NCBI GenBank assembly: GCA_964436315.1
Contig: CAYTCZ010000050.1
Span: 1-27,323 of the forward strand
From: CAYTCZ01 sp964436315
GTDB taxonomy: Bacteria > Actinomycetota > Thermoleophilia > Gaiellales > Gaiellaceae
Length of the DNA stretch: 27,323 bases
Reading direction: 5' to 3'
The notes below the pieces were generated by a model. That model ran no database searches, was not told where the DNA came from, and saw nothing but the letters and a program-made list of their open reading frames with translations. Numbering within the stretch: the stretch's first letter is position 1; each line of letters starts with the position of its first letter. Both the position numbers and the translations under genes were made by a program. This document shows positions 1 to 8,467 of the stretch, in pieces.

Positions 1-433
1 AGATAGTCGGCCTCTTGGCGCGGGATCCAGCCAGGATTTTGGCGCCCAGCCTCGGGCGCACGGTATGTCGCTGGATCGCTGCGAGGTACCCCAGTCGGGG
101 GACTTACCTCGCTCGTTCGATTCCCAGGCCACGGTGGAACCTACATCAGGGGGCGGAACATGCGTTAGAATGCGGCAATCGACGTCAATCCCGCATCCCT
201 AGCGGGAATTAGCTAAACACCAGGGGTGGATAATACTGCGGTGGGCTACACCCCCGATTGGTTCCGCCGCACTGCTCGGAGCCGCCGGACACCCCCCGAC
301 TTCACGCCAGTCTGAAGAGCTGATTTACTTCCCCTCCACGTGGGTGTGGTCCCGGCACCCTCGAGGCCCTCTGTGTAGCCGCAGACACAGGGGGCCGTTT
401 GTTGCGGCCAGATGGGCGAGTCGGAATCGGGGA
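1..433. other. Region without a convincing gene
   Basis: No open frame here has a recognisable domain, a good ribosome binding site or a family-like composition. I looked for tRNA cloverleaf signals and found none that fold. Two hairpins can be read: 81-112 (8-bp outer stem) and 189-207 (6-bp stem, TCCCGC/GCGGGA). A weaker imperfect hairpin lies at about 368-394. The left edge is the window boundary, so the region may be the downstream flank of a gene outside it. Confidence 0.5.
81..112. other. Hairpin with alternative inner stems
   Basis: Arms GCGAGGTA (81-88) and TACCTCGC (105-112) pair perfectly. Inside, CCCC (89-92) can pair with GGGG (97-100), or AGTC (93-96) can pair with GACT (101-104), but not both. 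No T-run follows on either strand, so a simple intrinsic terminator is not indicated. Function unknown. Confidence 0.35.
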
Positions 434-976
434 CTAGCGGCGAGCGCCGAAGGCCGCCGCGACGACGGTCACGTTCCGTCCCCCGAAGACGCCGGGCGCA
501 TCCTTGGCGTGAACAGCCTCCAGCCCGATCTGGCGCCACGCCGGATTGAGAAGGACAGCGCGGTGCGGCGGGCTATCGAGCCACATCTGCACCGCCAGTT
601 TCGGGGTGACGTCGGGCGAGGCCCAGAGGAGGTTCTCACCGACCTGCCATTTCTTGTAGCCGGCCGATCCGTACCACTTCTGGATCCGCTTCCAGAACAC
701 GGTTCCGTTGGCCGACGTATGGCTGAAGTAGCCCTTCCTCGCCATCGATCGAGCGTGTGCACGGGCGGCCTTTCCGAGGCTCTTCGTGACCTTCAGCGGG
801 CGCAGCCCGTGCTTCTTGCGGAGCTCGTTGATGCGCTTGATCGTCGGGAGCTCGATCGCGTTTCGGGCAGTGATCTTCGTGGTCTCGGCCTGAGCGCCGG
901 AGGCGCTGCCCGCAACGAGGAGCGCGAAGAGGAGTCCTGCGAGGACGAGCGAGATTCCGGTTCGGGAGGCCGCCAC
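434..976 (-). CDS. Secreted CAP (SCP/PR1)-domain protein
   Basis: Predicted 180-residue exported protein. Residues 1-30 form a signal peptide with a hydrophobic core (about 8-22) and an AQA cleavage site. Residues 42-178 match the bacterial CAP/SCP fold: an AHARSMA helix with His74, FSHTS (His86), GEN (Glu114) and SPPHRAVLLNPAW (His138), the usual His/Glu cavity residues. Bacterial members are often called YkwD-like; their biochemical role is mostly unknown, with envelope or extracellular functions suspected. It is transcribed divergently from the thiolase. The start is odd. The in-frame GTG at 976 lacks a nearby ribosome binding site, whereas a perfect AAGGAGG sits 8 bases before an ATG at 1004 in another frame, so a one-base indel near the N-terminus is possible. 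The family call is secure; the start is not. Confidence 0.85.
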   Translation of the reverse strand: MAASRTGISLVLAGLLFALLVAGSASGAQAETTKITARNAIELPTIKRINELRKKHGLRPLKVTKSLGKAARAHARSMARKGYFSHTSANGTVFWKRIQKWYGSAGYKKWQVGENLLWASPDVTPKLAVQMWLDSPPHRAVLLNPAWRQIGLEAVHAKDAPGVFGGRNVTVVAAAFGARR

Positions 977-1110
977 GCAATACGCGTCGTCCCGAACGCC
1001 TCATTACTCGACCCTCCTTTGGGGGCTAGCGACGTAGTCGAGGAGCCGAGATAGATGGAGAAAAGCGGCTTTGCGCCAACTCTGTCTCCGTTCCACTAGG
1101 ATCCGTTCGG

Positions 1111-2295
1111 ATGGCCTTCAATGGAGATCGAGTCGTCCTCGTCGAGGGCGTCCGAACGGCAATCGGCCGCTTCGGCGGAGCGCTCAAGGACGTCGACGCC
1201 CATGAGCTCGGTGCGGCAACGATCTCGGCTGCCCTCGAGCGTGCCGATATCGAGCCAGATGAGGTGGACGAGGTCGTGCTTGGCCAGGTCGGCCAGGTGG
1301 GCCCGGACGCGTACAACGCACGGCGCTGCGCGATCAGGGCGGGAATTCCGCCCTCCGCAACTGCGATGAATGTCAACCGGCTCTGCTCGTCCGGACTCCA
1401 GGCGATCGTGACCGGCGCGCAGGAGATCATGACCGAGCAGGCCAGGATCGTCGTCGCCGGCGGTGATGAGTCGATGACCCGCCAGCCGTTCCTCGACTAC
1501 GCCGCGCGCGACGGCTATCGGCTCGGGTCGCGGGAACTGGTTGACGGGACGCTGTCGCTGGTTACGGATCCGTTTGGCCGGTACCCGATGGGGACGACGG
1601 CAGAGCGTGTCGCCGAGCGCTACGACGTCGGCCGCGAAGAGCAAGACGAGTTCGCTGCACAGAGTCAGGCGCGGGCAGTCGCGGCGCAGGAGTCGGGCCA
1701 TTTCGCTCGCGAGATCATCCCGATCGAACTGCCCAAAGCCGATGAGCCCTTCGTCCTAGACGAACACCCTCGTCCGGGGACAACAGTCGAGAAGCTCGCC
1801 GCTCTCCCGCCCGTGTTCCAGAAGGACGGGACGGTGACCGCCGGCAACTCAGCAGGAATCAACGATGGTGCAGCCGCGGTGGTCCTGATGGCGGAGTCCG
1901 AGGCTTCCGATCGCGGTCTTCAACCGCGCCTGCGTCTGTTGTCGTGGGCCGTGAGCGGCATCGAACCGGAGATCATGGGCTACGCGCCTGCATTTGCGAT
2001 CCCGAAGGCGGTCGAGAAGGCGGGCCTCACGCTCGACGACATCGGCCTCATCGAACTGAACGAGGCGTTCGCCGCTCAGGCGGTCGCGGTGATCCGCGAC
2101 GTCGGCCTCGACGAGTCAAAGGTCAACGTCTCCGGCGGGGCGATCGCCCTCGGCCACCCGGTAGGCGCCACCGGAGCGATTCTGACGGTGAAGCTCATGC
2201 ACGCCATGGAGCGACTCGATGTCGAGTACGGAGTCGTGACGATGTGCATCGGTGGCGGCCAAGGAATGGCCGCAGTTTTCCAGCGCCCTAGCTGA
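1111..2295 (+). CDS. Thiolase-family acetyl-CoA acyltransferase
   Basis: A 394-residue enzyme of the type II thiolase family, cytosolic, catalysing CoA-dependent cleavage of 3-ketoacyl-CoA or the reverse Claisen condensation of acyl-CoAs. The full catalytic set is present: acyl-accepting Cys92 in NRLCSSG, NEAFA at 317-321, His349 in GHP and Cys379 in CIGGGQG. Length matches the family (about 390-400). The N-terminal half is closer to FadA/ketoadipyl-type thiolases (LCSSGLQ) than to PhaA (VCGSGLK), and the usual GGMESMS reads GGDESMT, so chain-length specificity cannot be assigned. It stands alone: divergent from the CAP gene and convergent with the substrate-binding protein, whose stop is 7 bases away. 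Upstream AGGA, 9 bases before ATG, is only a weak ribosome binding site. No other beta-oxidation gene is in the window. Confidence 0.92.
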   Translation: MAFNGDRVVLVEGVRTAIGRFGGALKDVDAHELGAATISAALERADIEPDEVDEVVLGQVGQVGPDAYNARRCAIRAGIPPSATAMNVNRLCSSGLQAIVTGAQEIMTEQARIVVAGGDESMTRQPFLDYAARDGYRLGSRELVDGTLSLVTDPFGRYPMGTTAERVAERYDVGREEQDEFAAQSQARAVAAQESGHFAREIIPIELPKADEPFVLDEHPRPGTTVEKLAALPPVFQKDGTVTAGNSAGINDGAAAVVLMAESEASDRGLQPRLRLLSWAVSGIEPEIMGYAPAFAIPKAVEKAGLTLDDIGLIELNEAFAAQAVAVIRDVGLDESKVNVSGGAIALGHPVGATGAILTVKLMHAMERLDVEYGVVTMCIGGGQGMAAVFQRPS

Positions 2296-2302
2296 AGAAC
2301 GA

Positions 2303-3841
2303 CTACTCCGGCGGTGAACTCACGATCTCCGCGGAGCCCGTCCAGGGAATTTCACCCACCTCGCAAGGAGGGTTCTCGCGGTCCGGTGGTGGGGTGACGG
2401 GACTGAATATGCCGCCGAAGTCCTGGGAGATGCCGGGAACTCTCCGAACCGTCTCCGCTCGCTTCTTGGCAACCCGCTTGACGAAGTTCTGAATGATCGC
2501 CTGGCGATTCTCGTCGAGACTGACGGGCCCATAGGGAGCGTCTTCGAGGACAAGACCGGACAGCGCACGTCGGAACGCCAAGTGTCCATCTGCTTCGAGC
2601 ACGCCAATCGCCTCCTCCAGTGCGCGTGCGACCGCCTCGGCTGCCAGGTAGTAGTTGAAGACGAACGGCGTGTGGGCGTTTGGGCCGATACTTGGATACA
2701 CGTCCTCGACCAACTCGCCATACTCGACCGCGGTCGACTCGGTCGAATCGGCCCAGATCGGGTCGCTCGTGGCGATACCAATCAGTCGGTCGCCGAACTC
2801 CTCGAGCAAGAGGGGATCACTGAACGCGGCGTTTCCGGCGAACTTCTTCGGATCGATCGGACCGACGGTCGTCTCGTAGGCGCGCAGGAACTCCGGCAGC
2901 AACGAGCCGCTCAGGGCGACGAAGACGTTGTCGTCGGGAGTTAGCTGTGCGGCCTGAAACCGGATGCTCGTCGGACTTGCGCTCGGCCACAGCCGCTCGG
3001 TGATCTGACCTCCGACCCCGCAGAACTCCGCGATGAATCCCGCGGTCGCGGTCTGCGCAGCATTGGAGTCCTCAGCGACGGTCACTGCCTCACGCCAACC
3101 CAGATTTTCGAAGGCATACTCGCCTAGGCCGGCTGACCACTGGGCAAAGTCGCCGTTCCACCGGAAGAAGTTCTCCGACTGGACTGAAAGCGTCGTCGCC
3201 TGAGCGGCTGAGGTCCCGTCAAGGAAGGTGACGTCTGGCCGCTCGAGAGAGTAATTCGCAACCGCGAATCCTTCCTCGCCCGAAACCGCGCCGATGATGA
3301 TCTCGGCGCCACGCTCGCCGACGAGGCGTCTTGCTTCACCAACGGCGCTGACTCCCGAATCCGCTGCGCAGCCGTAGCCGACGATCTCAACCGGGCGCCC
3401 GGCGATGGATGCGCCCTCGATCCCATCCGTCGGATCCGAGCCCCGGGGCACCGCCCCACGTTCGATAAACGGCAGCTGCGCCCCACCGATGCTGTCCTCA
3501 AACCAAACGGAGAACGGGCCTTCGCAATCGGCCAGTATCCCGATCGAAATCGGATCCCCACTGGGTGCCGGTGGTTCGGGAGGTGGCTCGGGCTCCGGGG
3601 GCGGAATGGTTGGTTCCGGAGGAGTCGTCTCGGGTACCGGTTGGGGAGGAACCGGCACCACAGGTTCAGTCGGCGGTGACGGCGCCGGTGGAGGTTGCAC
3701 GGTCGCCGCCGGCGGGGCGGATTCCTCCGCAGAGCCACCGCCGCCCCCGCCTGCGCACCCGCTGACCGATACCACCAGCGTGGCCAGAATCACGAGTAAA
3801 AGCCGGTGCGATCTCATCTCCAGGCGCCGACAACCGCGCAC
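2303..3841 (-). CDS. Orphan Liv-type substrate-binding lipoprotein
   Basis: A 512-residue type I periplasmic-binding-fold lipoprotein (Peripla_BP_6-like), predicted to sit on the outer face of the membrane and capture a small ligand for an ABC importer. It has a basic N-terminus, a hydrophobic core and a lipobox VSGC with Cys29. A glycine run follows, then a proline-rich tether (about 37-95), and the binding domain from about residue 97 to the end. It is a clear paralogue of the protein at 13595-15109: the domains align throughout, sharing FNYY/YNYY, GPVSLDENRQAI and TPPPDREN. No permease or ATPase adjoins it, so it may feed the Liv transporter further along or act as a sensor. The start is uncertain: GTG at 3841 or ATG at 3817 (residue 9). 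Neither has a well-spaced ribosome binding site. Confidence 0.88.
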   Translation of the reverse strand: MRGCRRLEMRSHRLLLVILATLVVSVSGCAGGGGGGSAEESAPPAATVQPPPAPSPPTEPVVPVPPQPVPETTPPEPTIPPPEPEPPPEPPAPSGDPISIGILADCEGPFSVWFEDSIGGAQLPFIERGAVPRGSDPTDGIEGASIAGRPVEIVGYGCAADSGVSAVGEARRLVGERGAEIIIGAVSGEEGFAVANYSLERPDVTFLDGTSAAQATTLSVQSENFFRWNGDFAQWSAGLGEYAFENLGWREAVTVAEDSNAAQTATAGFIAEFCGVGGQITERLWPSASPTSIRFQAAQLTPDDNVFVALSGSLLPEFLRAYETTVGPIDPKKFAGNAAFSDPLLLEEFGDRLIGIATSDPIWADSTESTAVEYGELVEDVYPSIGPNAHTPFVFNYYLAAEAVARALEEAIGVLEADGHLAFRRALSGLVLEDAPYGPVSLDENRQAIIQNFVKRVAKKRAETVRRVPGISQDFGGIFSPVTPPPDRENPPCEVGEIPWTGSAEIVSSPPE

Positions 3842-3949
3842 ATTGATGGGTAGCAGCTCTCGATGGTCTTCGGCGGCCAGACCGAACCCGAAGCCCCTGC
3901 TATCTAGACGCCGGACTACGCAAGAAGTTGGCAGTGAGCCGTTCGAAGC

Positions 3950-5095
3950 CTACGGGCGCACGACCTGCACGTCAGACCGGAACGCCGCGACTGCGAACCA
4001 AAACGGAGTGTCGAACGCGACGATTTCGCCCGTTTCAACGAGCCGGACCTCAGCGGAGCCGACTTCCTTCCCGTCCGGGTGGTCGGCTGAGCCAAACGGA
4101 GAGAGCACGTCTGGAAGCCACGTGACCTCGAGAAGATCCTCGGCGACCTCGACCTTCATGACCCCCGCTGCTTCGAGTGCTGAGAACGGGATCGCGATCG
4201 ACTCGTCTCCGCGCTCGACGAAGACGACGCGCTCCTTGCGCGGCACGCGATCGTCGGTTGTGTTCTTCGACCCGACAACAGTCGGGCTCCCGAGTTCGTC
4301 ATAGCCGCCGTAGGGTCTGCCTCCGTAGGGACGATCGAAGCCGGTATCTCGCGAGAGCACCGAGGCCGCCGGATGGGCAGCCTTGAAGTCGTTCCAGGCG
4401 AGGATCGTGCTCGGCACCTGGACGAGTTCTGTTCCGGAGAGTTCGCCCACCACGGCGGCCCCCCCAAATTGCTGCCACCAACTTTCGGTCTGACGGTCGT
4501 ACATGACCAGATCGTTGCTGTTCAGGTTGCCCGTCGAGCCGAAATCGAGCACCTGGCCATCCGCCTCTCGCTCGAACGCGAGCGCCGTGTTGCACAACGG
4601 ACAGAAGGTAACGACGATCGGTCTGCCGCCGAGCTCGGTATTCACGATCTCGTGCCAGATCAACACCTGAATCGGGTAGCCGCGGACGTCGCCATCGAGC
4701 TCGACGCGGAGTATCGGCTCGCCGTCCGCGAGCCACGGGTCGGCCTCGCTCACCGACACGTAGACGGGGTCGTCGATCGGCGGAATGCCGTCGCGCCCGG
4801 GGCCGGCACTGACGAACTGAATCAGCGGGACGGTGTGCTTCGTGAAGTCCGTCTTCCAGCCCTCCGTTGGCACGATGAGGGTACGCCAGCCGAAGTCGTC
4901 CGGACCGCCCCGCGCAGCCGAAGCCTCAGAGACGACTGACGCTGCGGGCGCGTCGACCTCGCCGATCGCCGCATCGGAGCTCCCACCAAAGGTAACGAGG
5001 GCGAGCGCCGCGGCGATGGCGCCAAGTCCGGCCAGGCTGAGCACCCCGGCTATAACGGTCCGACGGCTGGCCAGATTCCGAGGAGTCGATTTCAT
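3950..5095 (-). CDS. DUF3179 domain protein, exported
   Basis: A 381-residue protein. Residues 11-36 form an arginine-led hydrophobic signal/anchor (RRTVIAGVLS onward, resembling but not clearly a twin-arginine signal). Residues about 68-375 match the DUF3179 family. Family hallmarks visible: GIPPIDDP near 103-110, IWHEIVN with His148, TFCPLCNTA with Cys165 and Cys168, YDRQTESWWQQF at 199-210 and a conserved WNDFKAAHP near 234-242. The CxxC and neighbouring histidines suggest metal or redox chemistry, but the family has no established function to my knowledge. It lies between the tandem NTF2-like lipoprotein and the orphan substrate-binding lipoprotein, all minus strand, with gaps of about 100 bases. 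No good ribosome binding site is seen before the ATG at 5095, so the start is moderately sure. Function unknown. Confidence 0.85.
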   Translation of the reverse strand: MKSTPRNLASRRTVIAGVLSLAGLGAIAAALALVTFGGSSDAAIGEVDAPAASVVSEASAARGGPDDFGWRTLIVPTEGWKTDFTKHTVPLIQFVSAGPGRDGIPPIDDPVYVSVSEADPWLADGEPILRVELDGDVRGYPIQVLIWHEIVNTELGGRPIVVTFCPLCNTALAFEREADGQVLDFGSTGNLNSNDLVMYDRQTESWWQQFGGAAVVGELSGTELVQVPSTILAWNDFKAAHPAASVLSRDTGFDRPYGGRPYGGYDELGSPTVVGSKNTTDDRVPRKERVVFVERGDESIAIPFSALEAAGVMKVEVAEDLLEVTWLPDVLSPFGSADHPDGKEVGSAEVRLVETGEIVAFDTPFWFAVAAFRSDVQVVRP

Positions 5096-5192
5096 TCGGC
5101 TTGGCGGTTCGATGCGAGTGCGCTAGGAGTCGACACGCTCAGGGATCCCTCGCCTCGCAGCATGTCCTCCTCCGCGTTGGCCCGTGGATCGT

Positions 5193-6113
5193 TTAGCCGC
5201 TCGTTGAGATCTCGCGCCACTCCTGAATCCGCCCATTCTCCAGCAGAAAGACGGACTCGCGGCGCCCGGCGATCTCGCATTCGCCGACGGAACGGTCTGC
5301 GAAAACGAGAGTCGCCTCGATTTCGTTTCCGGTGACCGAGAGTTCCTCGACTTCGACGTTGCAAGGAGAAGCGTCGTGAAACGCAATTACATCTCGTCGC
5401 GCTGGGAGGACGATCTCGAGCCCGCTCAGTGAGATTTGCGCGTCCGGTGCGTAGAAGTCGGAGGCCCGCGGATGATTCGCAGTACTGAGCGCCAGCGCCC
5501 AGCTGTAGATGACATCCTCAGGCAAGCCCAGGTCTTCCCAGATGAAGATCTTGCCGTCCCTGACAGTGAAGAGGACGAGCGTTTCCTCGCCGTCAAGCGG
5601 GCAAGAGCCGGCATCGGACTTCTGATGCATGAGGAACGTCGTGGCGACCTGATCCTCGTTTCGGTCTAACGTGACGATCTCCCCATAGCAGGGAAACGTC
5701 GAGACGAAATTGAGTGCTGCGGTCGGCTCACGGAGGTTGAAAGTGCGATCCCCGGCGACAATCCAGGCCCCCTCTTGGAAGAGCTCACTCGCTCGTTGAT
5801 CGGCGCCGATCTCGAGCGCCTCCGCGAACGCCTGGACGACACTTGTTGGGTCGTCAGGATCAACGGTCACGGTGGGCTCGGGCACGTCAACAGTCCCCGC
5901 GTCGTCATCAGCCGACCCGACCTCGCCCGGCGCGACGACCTCGTTCTTTTCTGCCGGCGAGACGTTGTCATCGTTGGAGCTCGAGCACGCAGCCAACCCA
6001 AGAAGCAGGATGAGGAGCAGGCCGACCCGAGGGCGCATCATGCGCGAGTGTAGATCGCGATTCAGGCTGGGGTGTCCATCGACTTCGGCGGTTCCAGGTC
6101 CGCTGAATCTCAT
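5193..6113 (-). CDS. Lipoprotein with two NTF2-like domains
   Basis: A 306-residue lipoprotein: hydrophobic segment at about 30-42, lipobox LAAC with Cys43, then an acidic low-complexity tether to about residue 88. Two similar alpha+beta domains follow (about 88-196 and 198-303), resembling the NTF2/SnoaL-like cone fold. Each starts with a helix (SVVQAFAEAL / DVIYSWALAL) and ends with a matching strand pair (VRDGKIFIWEDL / LENGRIQEWREI). Each carries one cysteine pair at equivalent positions (142/171 and 251/279), probably a disulfide in each. NTF2-like domains bind small ligands or act as enzymes; no catalytic residues can be assigned here. The ATG at 6113 overlaps the upstream stop as ATGA, which suggests coupling. 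However, ATGs at 6041 or 6038 would put the signal peptide at the very N-terminus and may be the true start. Confidence 0.7.
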   Translation of the reverse strand: MRFSGPGTAEVDGHPSLNRDLHSRMMRPRVGLLLILLLGLAACSSSNDDNVSPAEKNEVVAPGEVGSADDDAGTVDVPEPTVTVDPDDPTSVVQAFAEALEIGADQRASELFQEGAWIVAGDRTFNLREPTAALNFVSTFPCYGEIVTLDRNEDQVATTFLMHQKSDAGSCPLDGEETLVLFTVRDGKIFIWEDLGLPEDVIYSWALALSTANHPRASDFYAPDAQISLSGLEIVLPARRDVIAFHDASPCNVEVEELSVTGNEIEATLVFADRSVGECEIAGRRESVFLLENGRIQEWREISTSG

Positions 6114-6997
6114 TCCCAGGTTAGCGCGGTGACCTCGAGCGGCAGAACGTACACAGGCACCGAGCGAGTCAGACCGAGGATGTCGATCCTGCCGTCATGG
6201 GCAAGTGCAAACCAGGTCCCATCAGGAGACCAGGCGAATCCCCGCTGGGATACAGGTCCCAGCACGGCCCGGCCGGAGGTCACGTCGACGACGAAGAGCT
6301 TCCCCTCCTCACCGCCGGAGGCGACGACCAGTTCCTGACCGCTCGGACTGAACGAGACGATCTCTCCGAGAGCATGTCCGGCGACCGGGTAGATGCCCAC
6401 GGTCGGAAGCGGCATCGTTCCGACGAGCACCTCTCCCTGCCACAGCTGGATGACGACCTCGGGAAGCGAGCCGCCGTGACTATGTGCAATCGCAGCTGCG
6501 AAGGACTCCCGCGTGCCAATGGGGAGCGGCGCTGTCTCCGCTTGAAACCGTTGCCGCAGGAGGACGCCTGCGCGCCGCTCGATGACGACGGCTGTGACGC
6601 CGTCCCCTCGTTGGTCGTGACCGAGGACCGCAATCGGCTCTGAGTTGGTGGCCGACAGTCCCTGGAGGAAGTCGCTGTCATCGAGTTCGACCCCGCCGCC
6701 AAGGAACAGACTGGTCGACGCTGATGTTTGCGGGCTTGCGCCCGGGTCGCAGTGCCCGGGGGACCCGAGTCGAACTTCCTCGACGGTGTCCAGCTCGATC
6801 GCACTGCAGCCCTCGGCCGTGGCAACGCGGATCGTCCCTGGAAGAAAGCCAGGTGCCGGTAAGGCGGGGCCTTCGAGCGCACGATGGTCTGGGTCGGTAT
6901 CCGAGCCACCTGGCTCGAAGCCGGCTTGCACGGCGCTCAGAAGCGCGACGACGGTGATGCCGGCGAGAGCGACCAGGACGAGAGCGCCTCGAATCAT
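6110..6997 (-). CDS. Membrane-anchored protein, propeller-like C-terminus
   Basis: A 295-residue protein that I do not recognise as a named family. Residues 4-25 form one hydrophobic segment (uncleaved anchor or signal), followed by a Pro/Gly/Asp-rich stretch to about 55. The rest is beta-rich. Near residues 210-285 there are blade-like units such as VSFSPSGQELVVAS, KLFVVDVTSGR and FAWSPDGTWFALAHDGRIDIL, which resemble WD40/TolB-type propeller repeats. Only two or three blades are visible, too few for a closed propeller, so this may be a divergent or partial propeller. It is the first gene of the exported-protein run; its stop overlaps the next start by 4 bases (ATGA). The amidase upstream ends at a hairpin, so transcription probably restarts before this gene, although only 66 bases are available. 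Confidence 0.65.
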   Translation of the reverse strand: MIRGALVLVALAGITVVALLSAVQAGFEPGGSDTDPDHRALEGPALPAPGFLPGTIRVATAEGCSAIELDTVEEVRLGSPGHCDPGASPQTSASTSLFLGGGVELDDSDFLQGLSATNSEPIAVLGHDQRGDGVTAVVIERRAGVLLRQRFQAETAPLPIGTRESFAAAIAHSHGGSLPEVVIQLWQGEVLVGTMPLPTVGIYPVAGHALGEIVSFSPSGQELVVASGGEEGKLFVVDVTSGRAVLGPVSQRGFAWSPDGTWFALAHDGRIDILGLTRSVPVYVLPLEVTALTWE

Positions 6998-7032
6998 GTG
7001 GCTCTACTGGAAGCTACACATGAATGGACGAA

Positions 7033-7052
7033 CCGGGCCGGAAGAGGCCCGG
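7033..7052 (-). terminator. Hairpin after the amidase
   Basis: A perfect 7-bp GC stem, CCGGGCC (7033-7039) and GGCCCGG (7046-7052), with a 6-base loop, beginning 11 bases after the amidase stop on the minus strand. It is followed by a mixed TTCGTCC tail, not a T-run. It would fit the end of the long minus-strand array, but a poor U-tract makes intrinsic termination uncertain. Confidence 0.4.
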
Positions 7053-7063
7053 AGTCTGGGCAG

Positions 7064-8464
7064 CTATGAGAGCGGAGGCGGCACAGGGCGTTGCTGTTCG
7101 AGGGCCATGGCGACGGTGAAGATCGTCCCCTCATCGAAATGCCGACCCACGAGCTGGACACCGATTGGGAGCCCGTCCTCGCTCCACCCGTACGGCACCG
7201 ACATAGCCGGAGAACCCGAGAGATCAAACGGGATGGTCCCCCGAATCACGGTTCGCGGGGGCACCGGCTCTCCGTCGACGACGAGCTCCGTGGGACCGTG
7301 TGGGTGAGCCGGCACCGGGGTCGTGTGGCACAGAAGGACGTCAGAGGCCGCGAAGGCCTCGAGCAGACCTTCACGGAGTGCTTCCACGGCCAACTCGGCT
7401 TCGATGTACTCACCGAGCGATGGCGGGTCCGCCGTCAGGCGGTTGCGTAAGACCGGATGAAGCTCGTCGTGTCGTCCCTTGATGAGCGCTTCGAAATACG
7501 GCCTGCCCTCACCCCCGTAGAGATCCATCGTCAGGGTGTTCCAGTCCTGGCGGGCGAGCGAGTCGATTTCTATCGGCTGGACCCTCGCTCCGAGATCGGC
7601 AAGCGAGTCAGCCGCGCGACGAACCGTGGCCGCGACCTCGGGTTCGACAGGACCGAACGTGCCGCGACCAAGTACCCCGACGCGGATCCCGTGGAGACCC
7701 TCCGGTTGATCGGGGACAGCCGGCGCCTCGACCTGAGCCGCGTGCCAGTCGCTTCCGTCGGGCCCGGAGATCACGCTCAGCACGAGCGCGATGTCCCGAA
7801 CCGACCGGGCGAGCGGCCCGACGTGCATGAATCGGCGGATCGTGTCGGGAAAATGCCCGGTCAACGGGACCCGCCCGTGCGTCGCCTTGAGCCCACAGAC
7901 CCCGCAATAGTGGGCCGGCGAGCGGATCGAGCCTCCGAGATCGCTGCCAAGCCCGAACGGTGAGAGGCCGGCCGCTACCGCCGAGGCTTCGCCCCCACTC
8001 GAGCCCCCGGCGGTCCGGTCGTGGTTCCACGGATTCGCCGTCCGGCCGAACACCAGATTATCGGTCTCCCACCAGAGCGCGAACTCTGGTGTATTCGTCT
8101 TGCCAAGCAGGACGCCGCCGGCGCCGCGGAGACGGCGTACAACCGTGGCATCGGCGTCGGGCACGAAATCCTCGAACAGCTTGGATCCCCTGGTGGTTCG
8201 TAGTCCGGCCGTATCGATGCAGTCCTTGATTGTGAAGGGAACTCCGTGAAGCGGGCCAACATCGAGCCCATTCGCAATCGCTTGCTCGGCCTCGCCCGCT
8301 TCTTCCTCGGCCAGCGGAGACGGAGTCACGATCGCGTTGAGATCGCCGTTCAGTTCGTCGGCTCGCTCTCGATGGGCAGCCAGTACCTCGACCGGTGAGA
8401 CTTGTTTCGTTCTGATCAGCGATGCCAACTCGGTGGCATCAGGCGTGGCAAGCTCGATTTTCAT
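7064..8464 (-). CDS. Amidase-signature family amidase
   Basis: A 466-residue amidase-signature enzyme, predicted cytosolic, hydrolysing a carboxamide or related C-N bond. The Ser-cisSer-Lys triad is intact: Lys80 in GVPFTIKD, cis-Ser155 in GGSSGGE and nucleophile Ser179 in SDLGGSIR. The 24-residue spacing between the serines equals that of fatty-acid amide hydrolase. The core YCGVCGLKATHGRVP follows. Length is typical (450-490). GatA is unlikely because no gatB or gatC is nearby. It is the last gene of the minus-strand array, 3 bases after the MDR oxidoreductase stop, and a hairpin follows. Context suggests it cleaves the imported substrate or a pathway intermediate, releasing ammonia or an amine. 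Substrate unknown. The ATG at 8464 is the natural start. Confidence 0.93.
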   Translation of the reverse strand: MKIELATPDATELASLIRTKQVSPVEVLAAHRERADELNGDLNAIVTPSPLAEEEAGEAEQAIANGLDVGPLHGVPFTIKDCIDTAGLRTTRGSKLFEDFVPDADATVVRRLRGAGGVLLGKTNTPEFALWWETDNLVFGRTANPWNHDRTAGGSSGGEASAVAAGLSPFGLGSDLGGSIRSPAHYCGVCGLKATHGRVPLTGHFPDTIRRFMHVGPLARSVRDIALVLSVISGPDGSDWHAAQVEAPAVPDQPEGLHGIRVGVLGRGTFGPVEPEVAATVRRAADSLADLGARVQPIEIDSLARQDWNTLTMDLYGGEGRPYFEALIKGRHDELHPVLRNRLTADPPSLGEYIEAELAVEALREGLLEAFAASDVLLCHTTPVPAHPHGPTELVVDGEPVPPRTVIRGTIPFDLSGSPAMSVPYGWSEDGLPIGVQLVGRHFDEGTIFTVAMALEQQRPVPPPLS

Positions 8465-8467
8465 TCG

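Noticed and set aside
1..433. tRNA gene, suggested by GTTCGATTCCC near 113-124
   Set aside because: The flanking bases do not form a T-stem and no D-arm, anticodon arm or acceptor stem can be built.
344..1054. 236-codon plus-strand open frame opposite the CAP gene
   Set aside because: Arginine-rich, no domain; it is the antisense of a gene with a clear family fold.
2303..2330. Terminator between the thiolase and the orphan binding protein
   Set aside because: Only 7 bases separate the stops and no stable hairpin with a T-run is visible.
3405..4304. 299-codon plus-strand open frame over the binding-protein tether
   Set aside because: Its Gly/Ser repeats are the antisense of the proline-rich tether; no start signal or domain.
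7064..8464. GatA subunit of the tRNA amidotransferase
   Set aside because: No gatB or gatC nearby and a catabolic operon context.
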